A stretch of DNA of 64,000 nucleotides from Sulfitobacter donghicola DSW-25 = KCTC 12864 = JCM 14565 (GTDB lineage: Bacteria > Pseudomonadota > Alphaproteobacteria > Rhodobacterales > Rhodobacteraceae), in the NCBI RefSeq assembly GCF_000622405.1, contig NZ_JASF01000005.1, positions 930,001 to 994,000 on the forward strand, read 5' to 3'. A program made the position numbers and the translations under genes. Shown here piece by piece: positions 53,023-62,167 of the stretch (within the stretch, counting starts at the first letter, position 1; every line of letters starts with the position of its first letter). The notes beneath the pieces are model-generated. The model saw only the letters and a list, made by a program, of their open reading frames with translations, did no database searches and was not told the origin of the DNA.

Positions 53023-54423
53023 CTAGGAGAGAATTTTACCGGGGTTCAGGATGTCATCTGGATCAAGTGCCTTTTTGATCGCGGCCATGACATCCACCGC
53101 GCCGCCCAGCTCTTTCTCAAGATAGGGGCGCTTGCCCTGCCCGATACCATGTTCACCTGTACAGGTGCCGCCCAGCGCGATTGCACGTTCATTGAGCCAG
53201 CTCACAAAATTTTCTGCGCGCGCCACCTCATCTGCATCATCCATATCGACAAGGACAGAGGCGTGGAAATTCCCGTCACCCGCGTGACCAACAACAGGCG
53301 CAATGAGCCCCAGTTCATCTGCCTTTTCATTGGCCGCAACCACGGCCTCGGCAAGTTTTGAAATCGGCACACAAACGTCTGTTGCAACCGCTTTGGCCCC
53401 TTGCCGCAACGCCAGCATGGCCCAGTAGGCATCATGGCGCGCTTGCCATAGCTTTGTGCGCTCTTCAGCTGATGTTGTTGCTTGGTAACCTGTTCCGCCA
53501 AAGTCTTCGGCCAAAGCCCCAAAAATTTCGGTTTGCTCGGTTACACCTGCGTCCGTGCCGTGGAACTCTAACAACAGCAAAGGGGTTTCTGGCAGGCTTA
53601 GCTTTGAATAGCTGTTGACCGCTTTGACGACCAAAGTGTCGAGCAGTTCGATCCGTGCGACGGGCAGACCATATTGGATCACGGCCATAACTGTTTCACA
53701 GGCCGCCTCAACACTGGGAAACGAACAGCTCGCGGCCGAGGTTGCTTCGGGGATACCTTGTAGGCGCAGGGTGACTTCGGTGATGATGCCCAGCGTGCCT
53801 TCGGATCCAACCATCAATCGCGTCAGATCATATCCAGCCGAGGATTTTCGGGCGCGGCTGGAGGTGCGAATGATTTCGCCGTTAGCCATAACCGCCTGAA
53901 CGCTCAGCACGTTGTCTTTCATGGTGCCATAACGCACAGCGTTGGTGCCGGAGGCACGGGTTGCGGTCATGCCGCCGATGCTTGCATCAGCGCCCGGATC
54001 AATAGGAAAGAACAACCCCTGATCGCGCAGATAGGTATTCAACGCCATCCGCGTCACACCTGGCTGAACGCGACAGTCCAGATCGCCTGCATTCACCTCC
54101 AGCACCTTATCCATTTGGCTAAGATCAATACTGATCCCGCCAGCTGGCGCATTTACGTGCCCCTCTAGGGACGTCCCTGCACCAAAGGGAATGATCGGCA
54201 CCTGATGTGCAGCGCAGATTTTTACGATGTCAGAAACTTCCTGGGCAGAATGAGCAAAAACAACCCCGTCTGGCGGCTGGTTGATGATCCAAGTCGTGGT
54301 ATGCGCATGTTGTTCGCGGATCGCAGCACCCGTACTAAAGCGTTCGCCAAATTGCTGCTTTAGAATGCCCAGCGCGGCGCTAATGCCATCTTCATTTCGT
54401 TCCAGCGCAGTTGCCTGAACCAT
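53023..54423 (-). CDS. GlcD-like FAD-linked oxidase (D-lactate/glycolate type)
   Basis: A 466-residue protein with a PF01565 FAD-binding domain (IIPFGAGTSLEGHVNAPAGGI) and FAD-oxidase C-terminal domain (PVVGHAGDGNFHASVLVD, CTGEHGIGQGKRPYLEKE). It is close in length and motifs to D-lactate dehydrogenase (cytochrome) and glycolate oxidase GlcD. Only three bases separate it from the upstream gamma-glutamyltransferase gene, so they share a transcript. Confidence 0.88.
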   Translation of the reverse strand: MVQATALERNEDGISAALGILKQQFGERFSTGAAIREQHAHTTTWIINQPPDGVVFAHSAQEVSDIVKICAAHQVPIIPFGAGTSLEGHVNAPAGGISIDLSQMDKVLEVNAGDLDCRVQPGVTRMALNTYLRDQGLFFPIDPGADASIGGMTATRASGTNAVRYGTMKDNVLSVQAVMANGEIIRTSSRARKSSAGYDLTRLMVGSEGTLGIITEVTLRLQGIPEATSAASCSFPSVEAACETVMAVIQYGLPVARIELLDTLVVKAVNSYSKLSLPETPLLLLEFHGTDAGVTEQTEIFGALAEDFGGTGYQATTSAEERTKLWQARHDAYWAMLALRQGAKAVATDVCVPISKLAEAVVAANEKADELGLIAPVVGHAGDGNFHASVLVDMDDADEVARAENFVSWLNERAIALGGTCTGEHGIGQGKRPYLEKELGGAVDVMAAIKKALDPDDILNPGKILS

Positions 54424-54426
54424 GTC

Positions 54427-56208
54427 TTATTCCCCCAACGCGATGCCTTCACGGCGCGGATCTGCACCGCCTTGCAGGCGTTCTCCTATCTGAATCAAAT
54501 GCAGCCCCGACGTAAGGGCCCGTTCTTTGGTGTCATACCCAATTTCCCCCAGACCTTCAGCCAGTTTTTCAGCCTCTGTGCCAGCCTCCAGATCATAGGC
54601 GCCAAAGCGATTAATCGCGTGGGGAAGAGAGGCCGCCGCCTGCGCGTCAAAGCCCCAATCCAACATCGCGATAATTGCCTGAGCCGTATAGCCGATGATG
54701 CGACTGCCTCCGGGTGATCCCGCTGCGATAACCGGTTTGCCATCCTTTAGAACAATCGTCGGCGCCATAGAGGATCGCGGGCGTTTTCCCGGCTCTACCC
54801 GATTAGCGATGGGCACGCCGCCCAGCTGACTGCGAAAGGAAAAGTCGGTGAGTTCATTGTTCAAAAGAAACCCTCCAACCATCAGGCGGCTGCCAAAACC
54901 ATTTTCGATGGTTGTCGTCATCGATGCGACATTTCCCGCCGTATCTACAATCGAGATATGCGATGTTGAGGGCAGTTCGATCGCTTCATCATCAGCCCAA
55001 TTTAACGCGTGATCAAAGCTGGGGTTTCCTGCAGACACTTCAGGAAGAGCATCATCACCTGATAGTAGTTGGCCGCGCTCGGCCAGATAGCCAGCATCCA
55101 ACAGGCCCTTCACAGGGACAGGCACATAATCGCTATCCGCCACATAGCGCCCGCGATCCGCAAAGGCGAGGCGCGATGCATCACCGATCAGGCGGCGCAC
55201 GTTGATATCGTTTGGTCCGGCACTCAGATCATAGGCTTCCAACATGCCCAATGTCTGCCCCACGGCAATTGCGCCTGATGATGGCGGCCCCATGCCGCAA
55301 ACCTCATGCGCGCGGTATGTTACGCAAACAGGTGCGCGTTCTTTTACGCGATAGATCGCCAAATCGACTTCGGACAAGACACCGGGGTTTCCAGTGGCCC
55401 CTTGCACGGTGGCGACGATCTCGGACGCGAGTTCGCCCGAATAGAAGGCGCTGACGCCCTCCTTGCTCATCTGCTTCAATGTTCGGGCATAATCAGGGTT
55501 GGTGAGGGTCGCCCCACGGGCAATGGGAACACCATTCGGCAGAAAATAGGCCGCAGTTGTTTTCGAAACCGCCAGCCGTTCCGCATCTGCTGCAACCAGC
55601 TGAGCCAAACGGGGGCTCACGGCGAATCCTGCCTCGGCTAGGTTGATCGTTGGTGCCAGTAAGCTGGCCCAATCCTGTGTCCCATAGCGCTGGTGCACCT
55701 CTGCCAGCAACGCTGGCGTTCCCGGCGTACCGACAGACCGCCCGCCCACAACCGCGTTGAAAAACCTAAGGGGTTCACCTGCATCATCCAGAAACAACTT
55801 GGGCGTCGCCGCGAGAGGTGCCGTTTCACGGCCGTCCAAAGTAGTGAGCTGACCGCTCGCGGCATCATACCACACCAGAAATGCACCGCCGCCCAACCCC
55901 GAGCTTTGCGGCTCAACCAGCCCTAACATCACTTGTACGGCAACCAACGCGTCCGCTGCCGTTCCACCTGCCGCCAATACCTCGGCCCCGACCCGAACGG
56001 CATGCGGGTTGGCCGCTGCAACCATCCAGTTTTCGGCCTCAACCGGTTTTCCCGCCGCCTTGGCAGCTAGGGATTCCGAAACAGCGGGTGAGAGGCTCTC
56101 AAAACGGCCCGAGCTGGCAATTTCCGGTGCGACACTATCCGCAACATCCTGCGCAGCAGCTGCACATGCTATGGTCGCAGCAACGACCCCTATCAAAAAG
56201 ATGCGCAT
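54427..56208 (-). CDS. ggt: Gamma-glutamyltransferase
   Basis: A 593-residue periplasmic enzyme with a signal peptide (MRIFLIGVVAATIACAAAAQ). It cleaves gamma-glutamyl bonds of glutathione and related peptides. It should self-process at the Thr that starts TSHISIVDTAGN. Other motifs are SGLGGGAFLVWYD, DGRETAP, LLNNELTDFSF and GSPGGSRIIGY. Length is standard. It is first in a two-gene unit with the FAD-linked oxidase. Confidence 0.93.
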   Translation of the reverse strand: MRIFLIGVVAATIACAAAAQDVADSVAPEIASSGRFESLSPAVSESLAAKAAGKPVEAENWMVAAANPHAVRVGAEVLAAGGTAADALVAVQVMLGLVEPQSSGLGGGAFLVWYDAASGQLTTLDGRETAPLAATPKLFLDDAGEPLRFFNAVVGGRSVGTPGTPALLAEVHQRYGTQDWASLLAPTINLAEAGFAVSPRLAQLVAADAERLAVSKTTAAYFLPNGVPIARGATLTNPDYARTLKQMSKEGVSAFYSGELASEIVATVQGATGNPGVLSEVDLAIYRVKERAPVCVTYRAHEVCGMGPPSSGAIAVGQTLGMLEAYDLSAGPNDINVRRLIGDASRLAFADRGRYVADSDYVPVPVKGLLDAGYLAERGQLLSGDDALPEVSAGNPSFDHALNWADDEAIELPSTSHISIVDTAGNVASMTTTIENGFGSRLMVGGFLLNNELTDFSFRSQLGGVPIANRVEPGKRPRSSMAPTIVLKDGKPVIAAGSPGGSRIIGYTAQAIIAMLDWGFDAQAAASLPHAINRFGAYDLEAGTEAEKLAEGLGEIGYDTKERALTSGLHLIQIGERLQGGADPRREGIALGE

Positions 56209-56244
56209 TGCGTTTCTCCCCCCTTCAATTTTGCCAGTCAGCAG

Positions 56245-57231
56245 CTAAAGCATTGACGGCACGACCTGATCAGGCGGCCTGTGCCCATCATCAAAGGTCT
56301 TGATGTTAATAATCACTTTCTCGCCCATCTCGATCCGCCCTTCGACAGTGGCCGACCCCATATGTGGCAAGAGCACCACGTTATCCAATTCACGCAAACG
56401 GGGATTAATTTCTGCGCCCCGCTCGTAAACGTCTAGCGCCGCGCCTTTTATCTCGCCTGCACGCAGCATTCGCGTCAGCGCATTTTCGTCGATCACTTCC
56501 CCACGGGAGGTGTTTACGATCACAGCGTCCGGCTTCAAAAGCTTGAGCCGCCTCGCATTCATGAGATGAAAGGTCGAGGGCGTATGAGGGCAGTTGATTG
56601 ATATCACATCCATCCGCGCCACCATTTGATCCAGACTTTCCCAATAGGTCGCCTTCAACTCTTCTTCGGTTTCACCGCGCAGCCTGCGCCGATTGTGGTA
56701 ATGGACCTGCATTCCAAATGCGTTGGCACGGCGGGCAACGGCCTGCCCGATGCGCCCCATACCTAAAATCCCCAATCGACGGCCCGAAATACGCCCCCCC
56801 AATAACGCTGTAGGTGACCACCCTTCCCATTCGCTGTTCTGCATCTTGGCGATGCCTTCGGGCATGCGCCGCGTCATCGCCAACAGCAGTGCCATGGTCA
56901 TATCGGCGGTATCTTCGGTCACCACACCGGGGGTGTTTGAAACCATGATCCCTTGTTGGCGTGCTGTTTCGGTATCAATGTGGTCAACACCAGCACCATA
57001 GTTCGCTATCAGCTTTAGTCGACCGCTTGCTTGGGAAATCAAAGCGTTATCAATCTGGTCCGTGATCGTGGGCACCAGAACATCACATTCTTTGACCGCC
57101 TGCTGCAGTTCCTGACGGGTCATCGCCGTATCAGATTCGCGCAATTTTACGTCGAACAATTCGGCCAATCGCGCCTCAACCACCTCGGGCAACCGTCGCG
57201 TGACTACAACACTCAGCCGTTGTTTTGCCAT
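56245..57231 (-). CDS. D-2-hydroxyacid dehydrogenase (glyoxylate/hydroxypyruvate reductase-like)
   Basis: A 328-residue NAD(P)-dependent enzyme. It has GILGMGRIGQAVARR for the cofactor, NTSRGEVIDENAL with catalytic Arg, a YERGAEINPRL Glu region and LLPHMGSA with the catalytic His. The order and length fit GyaR/GhrB. It probably reduces glyoxylate or hydroxypyruvate. It stands alone, 37 bp upstream of ggt on the same strand, so it may be co-transcribed. Confidence 0.9.
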   Translation of the reverse strand: MAKQRLSVVVTRRLPEVVEARLAELFDVKLRESDTAMTRQELQQAVKECDVLVPTITDQIDNALISQASGRLKLIANYGAGVDHIDTETARQQGIMVSNTPGVVTEDTADMTMALLLAMTRRMPEGIAKMQNSEWEGWSPTALLGGRISGRRLGILGMGRIGQAVARRANAFGMQVHYHNRRRLRGETEEELKATYWESLDQMVARMDVISINCPHTPSTFHLMNARRLKLLKPDAVIVNTSRGEVIDENALTRMLRAGEIKGAALDVYERGAEINPRLRELDNVVLLPHMGSATVEGRIEMGEKVIINIKTFDDGHRPPDQVVPSML

Positions 57232-57359
57232 TTTTCAATCTCCGGACTTGGCGCAATGCGCTGCTTGGATGCATGGTGGCCCAAGCAGCGACGAGGCACA
57301 AGAACCACGCGCGGCCCGAGCAAGATTAAAAAACTAAAATACAGTGCAGGCAGCACACC

Positions 57360-57893
57360 ATGAACAGAAAAAAATTGCGCAGATTAGGCGCGGGGCTCCT
57401 TGGCGCATGTGCGCTGATTTTGACCACCAGCTTTGCCACCCCTGTCCTTGCAGGCGGTGAGGGTGTTGTGGGTAAGGTAACGAAACGCCCTATCCCGCGT
57501 TATGTCTCAATGAAGGCATCCGAGGGAAACGTGCGTCGCGGCCCATCGTTAACGCACCGCATTGATTGGGTCTATAAACGCCGCGATATGCCGCTGCGGA
57601 TCACGGCCGAGCACGGCCATTGGCGCCGTGTCGAAGACCGCGACGGCATCGGGGGCTGGGTTCACTATTCGCTTTTATCCGGCACGCGCACCGTTTTGGT
57701 CGAAAAAGACATGCTAACCCTTCACGCCCGCCCCGATCCAGCAGCACCCGTCATGGCCGCGCTAGAACTGGGTGTTGTGGCCCGTGTCAGCGAATGCGGA
57801 GGCGAGTGGTGCCTGCTGCGCTCAGGCGGTTTCAAAGGCTGGGCACCAAAAGCGCGCCTGTGGGGTGTTCGCAGCCAAGAAGTGTTTGATTGA
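57360..57893 (+). CDS. Exported SH3-domain protein
   Basis: A 177-residue protein with a signal peptide (LLGACALILTTSFATPVLAGG) and two bacterial SH3 units: about 50-105 (GNVRRGPSLTHRIDWVYK, GWVHYSLLSG) and 108-170 (LHARPDPAAPVMAALELG, GWAPKARLWGV). Such proteins bind peptidoglycan or cell-wall peptides. It is divergent from the hydroxyacid dehydrogenase gene. Confidence 0.85.
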   Translation: MNRKKLRRLGAGLLGACALILTTSFATPVLAGGEGVVGKVTKRPIPRYVSMKASEGNVRRGPSLTHRIDWVYKRRDMPLRITAEHGHWRRVEDRDGIGGWVHYSLLSGTRTVLVEKDMLTLHARPDPAAPVMAALELGVVARVSECGGEWCLLRSGGFKGWAPKARLWGVRSQEVFD

Positions 57894-57957
57894 TTGCACC
57901 TCACTGACCTTTGGATCATGCTAGGGCTTCCCTATCAATTCCAAAGGACCGCCCGAA

Positions 57958-58947
57958 ATGAAATCCATCTGTTATGACCGTTTCGGCAAAGCGGCCGAAG
58001 TCCTTAACCTAAAGGAATTTGACACACCCGCGCCAGCGCAGGGCGAAGTAACGGTGCGGCTTGCCTTTTCGGGTGTAAACCCCTCGGATATCAAAGCCCG
58101 CGCTGGATCGCGACCAGGTGTGTTAAAGCCCGCCTTTCCTCAAGTTATCCCGCATAGCGATGGCTCTGGTATTATCGAAGCCGTTGGTGAAGGGGTTTCC
58201 AGCGATCGTATCGGTCAACGCGTTTGGTTGTGGAACGGGCAATGGATGCGCGCATTTGGGACGGCTTCCAGCCATATCACCCTTCCCGCGGAACAGGCTG
58301 TTGCGATGCCAGACTATGTGGCGCTTGAAACAGGCGCCATTTTGGGCATCCCAGGCTTAACAGCGGCCGAAGCTGTGTTTGGCGCTGGTGATGTCACGGG
58401 CCAAACCTTGCTGGTGTCTGGCGGCGGTGGAACGGTTGGGTACCTCGCGGTTCAGCTTGCTGTTTGGGGGGGCGCAAAAGTGATCGCTACCTGCAGTGAC
58501 AGAGATATAGAACGGGTTAAGGCCGCAGGTGCGCATACTGTGCTCGACTATCGCTCAAACAGCTTGGCAGAGGAAATATTGGCAGCGAACGGCGGCGAAC
58601 CTGTTGACCGCATTCTAGAGGTCGAGTTTGGCGTAAACGTGCAGATGAACGCCGACGTGATCAAAGTGAACGGTACAATCGCCGCTTATGGATCCCAGAT
58701 TGAAATGGCTCCGACCCTGCCCTTTGGCCCGCTTTTGTTTAAAGCCGCAACAATCGATATTATTTTGATCTACCTGCTGCCCTTGGCTGAGCGCCAAGAA
58801 CGGATAGAGCGGCTACACAAGGCCCTGAAAGACGGCGCGCTTACCTGCCCTGTCGCGACGATCTATCCGCTGGAGGAATGCGCCAAGGCCCATGATGCCG
58901 TTCTGGCAGGTGCGCGCACTGGAGCCATTCTGGTGGACTGTAGCTAA
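57958..58947 (+). CDS. NADPH:quinone reductase-like zinc-free MDR dehydrogenase
   Basis: This 329-residue protein is a medium-chain dehydrogenase with an N-terminal GroES-like fold (FSGVNPSDIKARAGSRPG) and a Rossmann domain (LLVSGGGGTVGYLAVQLA). The zinc ligands of alcohol dehydrogenases are absent, as in quinone oxidoreductases. It reduces quinones or conjugated carbonyls with NADPH. The preceding gap is 64 bp; AAAGGA lies about 13 bases upstream of the ATG. Confidence 0.88.
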   Translation: MKSICYDRFGKAAEVLNLKEFDTPAPAQGEVTVRLAFSGVNPSDIKARAGSRPGVLKPAFPQVIPHSDGSGIIEAVGEGVSSDRIGQRVWLWNGQWMRAFGTASSHITLPAEQAVAMPDYVALETGAILGIPGLTAAEAVFGAGDVTGQTLLVSGGGGTVGYLAVQLAVWGGAKVIATCSDRDIERVKAAGAHTVLDYRSNSLAEEILAANGGEPVDRILEVEFGVNVQMNADVIKVNGTIAAYGSQIEMAPTLPFGPLLFKAATIDIILIYLLPLAERQERIERLHKALKDGALTCPVATIYPLEECAKAHDAVLAGARTGAILVDCS

Positions 58948-59022
58948 CTGAAGGTTTGCAAAAGCCTGTTCTCGCACATAGTCTTTGCGGATATTGTTAG
59001 ACATTTTTTGCAGAGAATTATC

Positions 59023-60345
59023 ATGCGCCTCATTGCTTTATTGCTGTGTTTGGCTTTGCCAATTGCAGTTGTTGCCCAAACTTCTGACCAACCTTCGGGC
59101 ACCATCACCATCGAAGACAACGCGGCCCAAGACGCCGCCATCGCCAATCGCATCCGCGATATACTGGCCGAACTAGACGGGTTTGATGATGTCACCGTCA
59201 CCGTGAGTTCGGGCATCGTAACCCTGCGCGGCAGCACGTTGGACACCCCCAGCGCGCAGCGGTTGAATGATCTGGTCGGTCGGGTCCAAGGTGTCGTTGC
59301 TATTGAAAACGATGTGACGGAAACCACCGATGTCGTTCAACGGCTGAACCCAGCGGTGGAACGGTTTAAGGCCCGTGGCCAGCAGCTGATCGCGTTTCTG
59401 CCGCTGGCGGGAATTGCTATTTCGTTGTTTGTGGTCATCGTATGGCTCGGCTTTGCCATAGCGCGACGGAAACAGCCGTGGAACCGTTTGGCACCCAATG
59501 CGTTCATCGCTGATATTTATCGCCAAGTCCTGCGCCTTGGCTTTGTGATCGGTGGATTGGTTGTTGCCCTTGATGTGGTCAATGCAACCGCTTTACTATC
59601 GGGCATTCTGGGCGCAGCAGGCATCGTGGGCCTCGCCATTGGTTTTGCGGTTCGCGATACCGTCGAAAACTTTATCGCCTCAATCATGCTCTCGATCCGC
59701 CAACCTTTTCGGCCCAATGATACGGTCGAGATCGAAGGCGACACAGGCAAGGTCATCCGCCTGACCTCGCGCGCGACCATCCTTCTTAGCTTTGACGGGA
59801 ATCACATCCGCATTCCGAATTCGACAGTATTCAAAAGCAGGATCGTCAACTTTTCCCGCAACGAAGAACGCCGCTTTACCTTTCAACTCAGCCTCGCACC
59901 CGAAGCCGACCTTGCCCATGGCCAAGCGCTGGCGCGCGCAACGCTAGAGGGGCTTCCTTTTGTGCTTAAAACGCCGAAATCCTCGGTCTGGATAGAATCA
60001 GTTGGCGATAGTTGGGTCACCATGGGCATCGCGGCATGGATCAACCAGAATGACACAAGCATCGTTCTGGCCCGCTCAGAGGCCATCCGATTGGTACAGG
60101 CTACGTTCGACACAGCGGGCATCGCGGCCCCTGCTCCGACCTACCGGCTTTTGCATGCCGGAGGAAACGAAACACATCAAGTAGATGATATTAAAGAGAA
60201 AATTGAATACGAAGGTCCTGACATCCCTCCACCTCCCCCACAAGATGTGGATGCGCTGGAGGATAAGCAACTCGAAGAAATCGTCGCCTTGGAACGTGCA
60301 GAAGAGCATAGCGATCTGCTTCGCGAGAATGCCGATCAGGAATAA
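59023..60345 (+). CDS. MscS-family mechanosensitive channel with periplasmic BON domain
   Basis: This 440-residue protein has a signal peptide (MRLIALLLCLALPIAVVAQ), then a BON domain of about residues 25-110 (DVTVTVSSGIVTLRGSTLD). Membrane segments follow, with the pore helix GILGAAGIVGLAIGFAVRDTVENFIASI, and the MscS beta domain has RQPFRPNDTVEIEGDTGKV. It ends in a long acidic cytoplasmic tail. The channel releases solutes on hypo-osmotic shock. The BON domain may contact lipids or the wall. ATG 59023 gives the cleanest signal peptide; an in-frame TTG lies five codons earlier. Confidence 0.88.
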   Translation: MRLIALLLCLALPIAVVAQTSDQPSGTITIEDNAAQDAAIANRIRDILAELDGFDDVTVTVSSGIVTLRGSTLDTPSAQRLNDLVGRVQGVVAIENDVTETTDVVQRLNPAVERFKARGQQLIAFLPLAGIAISLFVVIVWLGFAIARRKQPWNRLAPNAFIADIYRQVLRLGFVIGGLVVALDVVNATALLSGILGAAGIVGLAIGFAVRDTVENFIASIMLSIRQPFRPNDTVEIEGDTGKVIRLTSRATILLSFDGNHIRIPNSTVFKSRIVNFSRNEERRFTFQLSLAPEADLAHGQALARATLEGLPFVLKTPKSSVWIESVGDSWVTMGIAAWINQNDTSIVLARSEAIRLVQATFDTAGIAAPAPTYRLLHAGGNETHQVDDIKEKIEYEGPDIPPPPPQDVDALEDKQLEEIVALERAEEHSDLLRENADQE

Positions 60346-60420
60346 CTGCAAAATTCGGTGCATTTCTAGCAGATAACCACTTGCGCCCCGCGCATTACGG
60401 CCCTATCTAACAGCCCACGT

Positions 60421-60495
60421 TGGGATGTAGCCAAGTGGTAAGGCAACTGTTTTTGGTACAGTGTACCGTAGGTTCGAATCCTACCATCCCAGCCA
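60421..60495 (+). tRNA. tRNA-Gln (anticodon TTG)
   Basis: A complete 75-nt tRNA with encoded CCA. The acceptor stem TGGGATG pairs with CATCCCA, the anticodon stem ACTGT with ACAGT around the loop TTTTGGT (anticodon TTG), and the T arm carries GGTTCGAATCC. It reads CAA/CAG. Confidence 0.97.
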
Positions 60496-60568
60496 CTTTT
60501 CTTATAATTTGCCGCCCCGTGTGAATCGCACCTTATGTCAGGTCAGAACGCGACTTTGGGAATTTGCA

Positions 60569-61327
60569 TCAGCGGCTTTCTTGATCAGCCCAACCTGCGA
60601 ATGTTCGTTCCAGCAAGATCACTGCATAATACAGAAAAATCCCAAGCACTGCCAAAGCGATCAGAACCGCGAACATCAACGGGTAATCTCCGTTTGTCTC
60701 GCCCGATTTGAACAACGCACCCAGACCGCGCCCATGCGGGCTTACGATCTCAACAAGGTTAGTTCCGATAAAGGCCAAGGTGGCAGACACCTTAAGTGCG
60801 CCAAAAAACTCAGGTAAAGTCTTGGGGAGAGCAATTTTTCGAAAAATCGTAAACCGAGATGCGCCTAATGCGCGAAGAATATCACGGTATTCCGGCTCCA
60901 AAGTGGACAGACCGATGCCAACGGAAACCGCGATCGGAAAGAACGAGATCATAAAGGCCATGATGATTGTGTTGAAATCGTGCTGACCAATAAAGATGAG
61001 AGAAATGACAGGAACCAAAGTTGCTTTTGGGATCGCGTTGAACCCGACCAAAAGCGGGTAAAGTGCGTCGCGCGCAAGTTTTGAAAACCCGATTATCATG
61101 CCAATCAATGTGCCAACAACAACAGCCAACAGCAGCCCGACGACCGTACGCCACAGCGTCTGCCAGCCCATGACCACGAACAATTCTTTGTATTTCCAAA
61201 ACGCTGGGGGGAGGTCGGACGGCGATGCCATTTTGTAATTTGGCCAACCATTAGCCCAGACCAACAGCTCCCAAAGACCTAGAAAGATCAGGATAGCGAG
61301 AACGGGTGTGGCAATCTTTTGCAGCAT
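60569..61327 (-). CDS. ABC transporter permease, NitT/TauT (Ssu/Thi-like) type
   Basis: A 252-residue BPD_transp_1 permease with five or six membrane segments. The EAA loop reads LRALGASRFTIFRKIALPKTLPEFFGALK. The ATG at 61327 shares its first base with the stop of the ATPase gene (TAATG), so I reject the longer frame inside the ATPase gene. It works with the ATPase and binding protein upstream. Confidence 0.9.
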   Translation of the reverse strand: MLQKIATPVLAILIFLGLWELLVWANGWPNYKMASPSDLPPAFWKYKELFVVMGWQTLWRTVVGLLLAVVVGTLIGMIIGFSKLARDALYPLLVGFNAIPKATLVPVISLIFIGQHDFNTIIMAFMISFFPIAVSVGIGLSTLEPEYRDILRALGASRFTIFRKIALPKTLPEFFGALKVSATLAFIGTNLVEIVSPHGRGLGALFKSGETNGDYPLMFAVLIALAVLGIFLYYAVILLERTFAGWADQESR

Positions 61328-62118
61328 TAGACGCCACCTTCTTCGGCGCGGCCTTGGGCGATCTTGATTTGGTCGCGCAGGATGTGCAGCATATCGGCCG
61401 CAGCAGGCGTGAACAGCACGTCGAGCGTGCGATCCGCTGGCAAGTCGACATCCATAACGTATTGCGTGCGCGCGGGGCGGCCTGACAGCACGATCACTTG
61501 ATCGCCCAGAAAGACACTCTCGCGCAGATCGTGGGTGATGAGAACGGCCGTAAACGGCTCGGCGGCACGTAGGTCGCGCATGGTTTGCCACAGGTCTTCA
61601 CGGGTAAAGGCATCCAGCGCACCGAAGGGCTCATCCAGGATCAGAACCTCGGGCTTGTGCACAATCGAGCGACACAGAGAGGCCCGTTGGCGCATACCAC
61701 CGGATAACTCAGAGGGACGCTTGTTTTCAAATCCTGCCAGCCCCACCATTTCAAGCAGCTCCATGGCGCGGTCTATCCGGTCTTTGGTGGCCATCTTTGG
61801 GGCAACGATTTCCAGTGGCAGGATGACATTATCCAGAATGCTGCGCCATTCCAGCAGCACGGGGTTCTGGAAGGCCATGCCGACCGTTTTACGCGGGGCT
61901 GTCACGCGTTCGCCGTGCAGCCAGACCTCTCCTTCGTCAGGTTTCATGAGGCCAGCGACCAATTTGGTCAGCGTGGATTTACCACAGCCAGAAGGCCCGA
62001 CGACAGCGGCAAAGGTGCCAGCAGGCACAGCCACATTAAGGCCGTCAAGCACAGGCAAAGGCCCACTTGCCGTCTGGTAAGCGTGCCGCGCATTTTTTAT
62101 TTCAATGAGATTTTCGAT
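61327..62118 (-). CDS. ABC transporter ATPase, NitT/TauT type, with probable non-standard start codon
   Basis: Walker A VVGPSGCGKSTLT, signature ELSGGMRQRASL and Walker B VLILDEPFGALDA are all present. The first ATG/GTG/TTG-type codon in frame is TTG at 62058, which would cut off the first beta strand. The same frame continues upstream as ENLIEIKNARHAYQTASGPL, the normal family start. It is preceded by AAAGG seven bases before an ATC codon at 62118. Initiation at ATC is therefore likely, unless an ATG has been lost by mutation or read error. With the permease and NMT1/THI5-like binding protein it forms an importer; the substrate is unknown. Confidence 0.85.
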   Translation of the reverse strand: MENLIEIKNARHAYQTASGPLPVLDGLNVAVPAGTFAAVVGPSGCGKSTLTKLVAGLMKPDEGEVWLHGERVTAPRKTVGMAFQNPVLLEWRSILDNVILPLEIVAPKMATKDRIDRAMELLEMVGLAGFENKRPSELSGGMRQRASLCRSIVHKPEVLILDEPFGALDAFTREDLWQTMRDLRAAEPFTAVLITHDLRESVFLGDQVIVLSGRPARTQYVMDVDLPADRTLDVLFTPAAADMLHILRDQIKIAQGRAEEGGV

Positions 62119-62167
62119 GAGAATACCTTTGGGTACGGGGCCACCAATGCGGCGACCCCGCTGGTTT

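Noticed and set aside
60569..61591. Longer 340-residue version of the ABC permease
   Set aside because: The extra N-terminus is an out-of-frame reading of the ATPase gene and is Arg/His/Cys-rich; the TAATG junction at 61327 is the natural start.
61535..62080. 181-codon plus-strand frame opposite the ABC ATPase
   Set aside because: It is antisense to intact Walker A, signature and Walker B motifs, with Ser/Arg-rich shadow composition.
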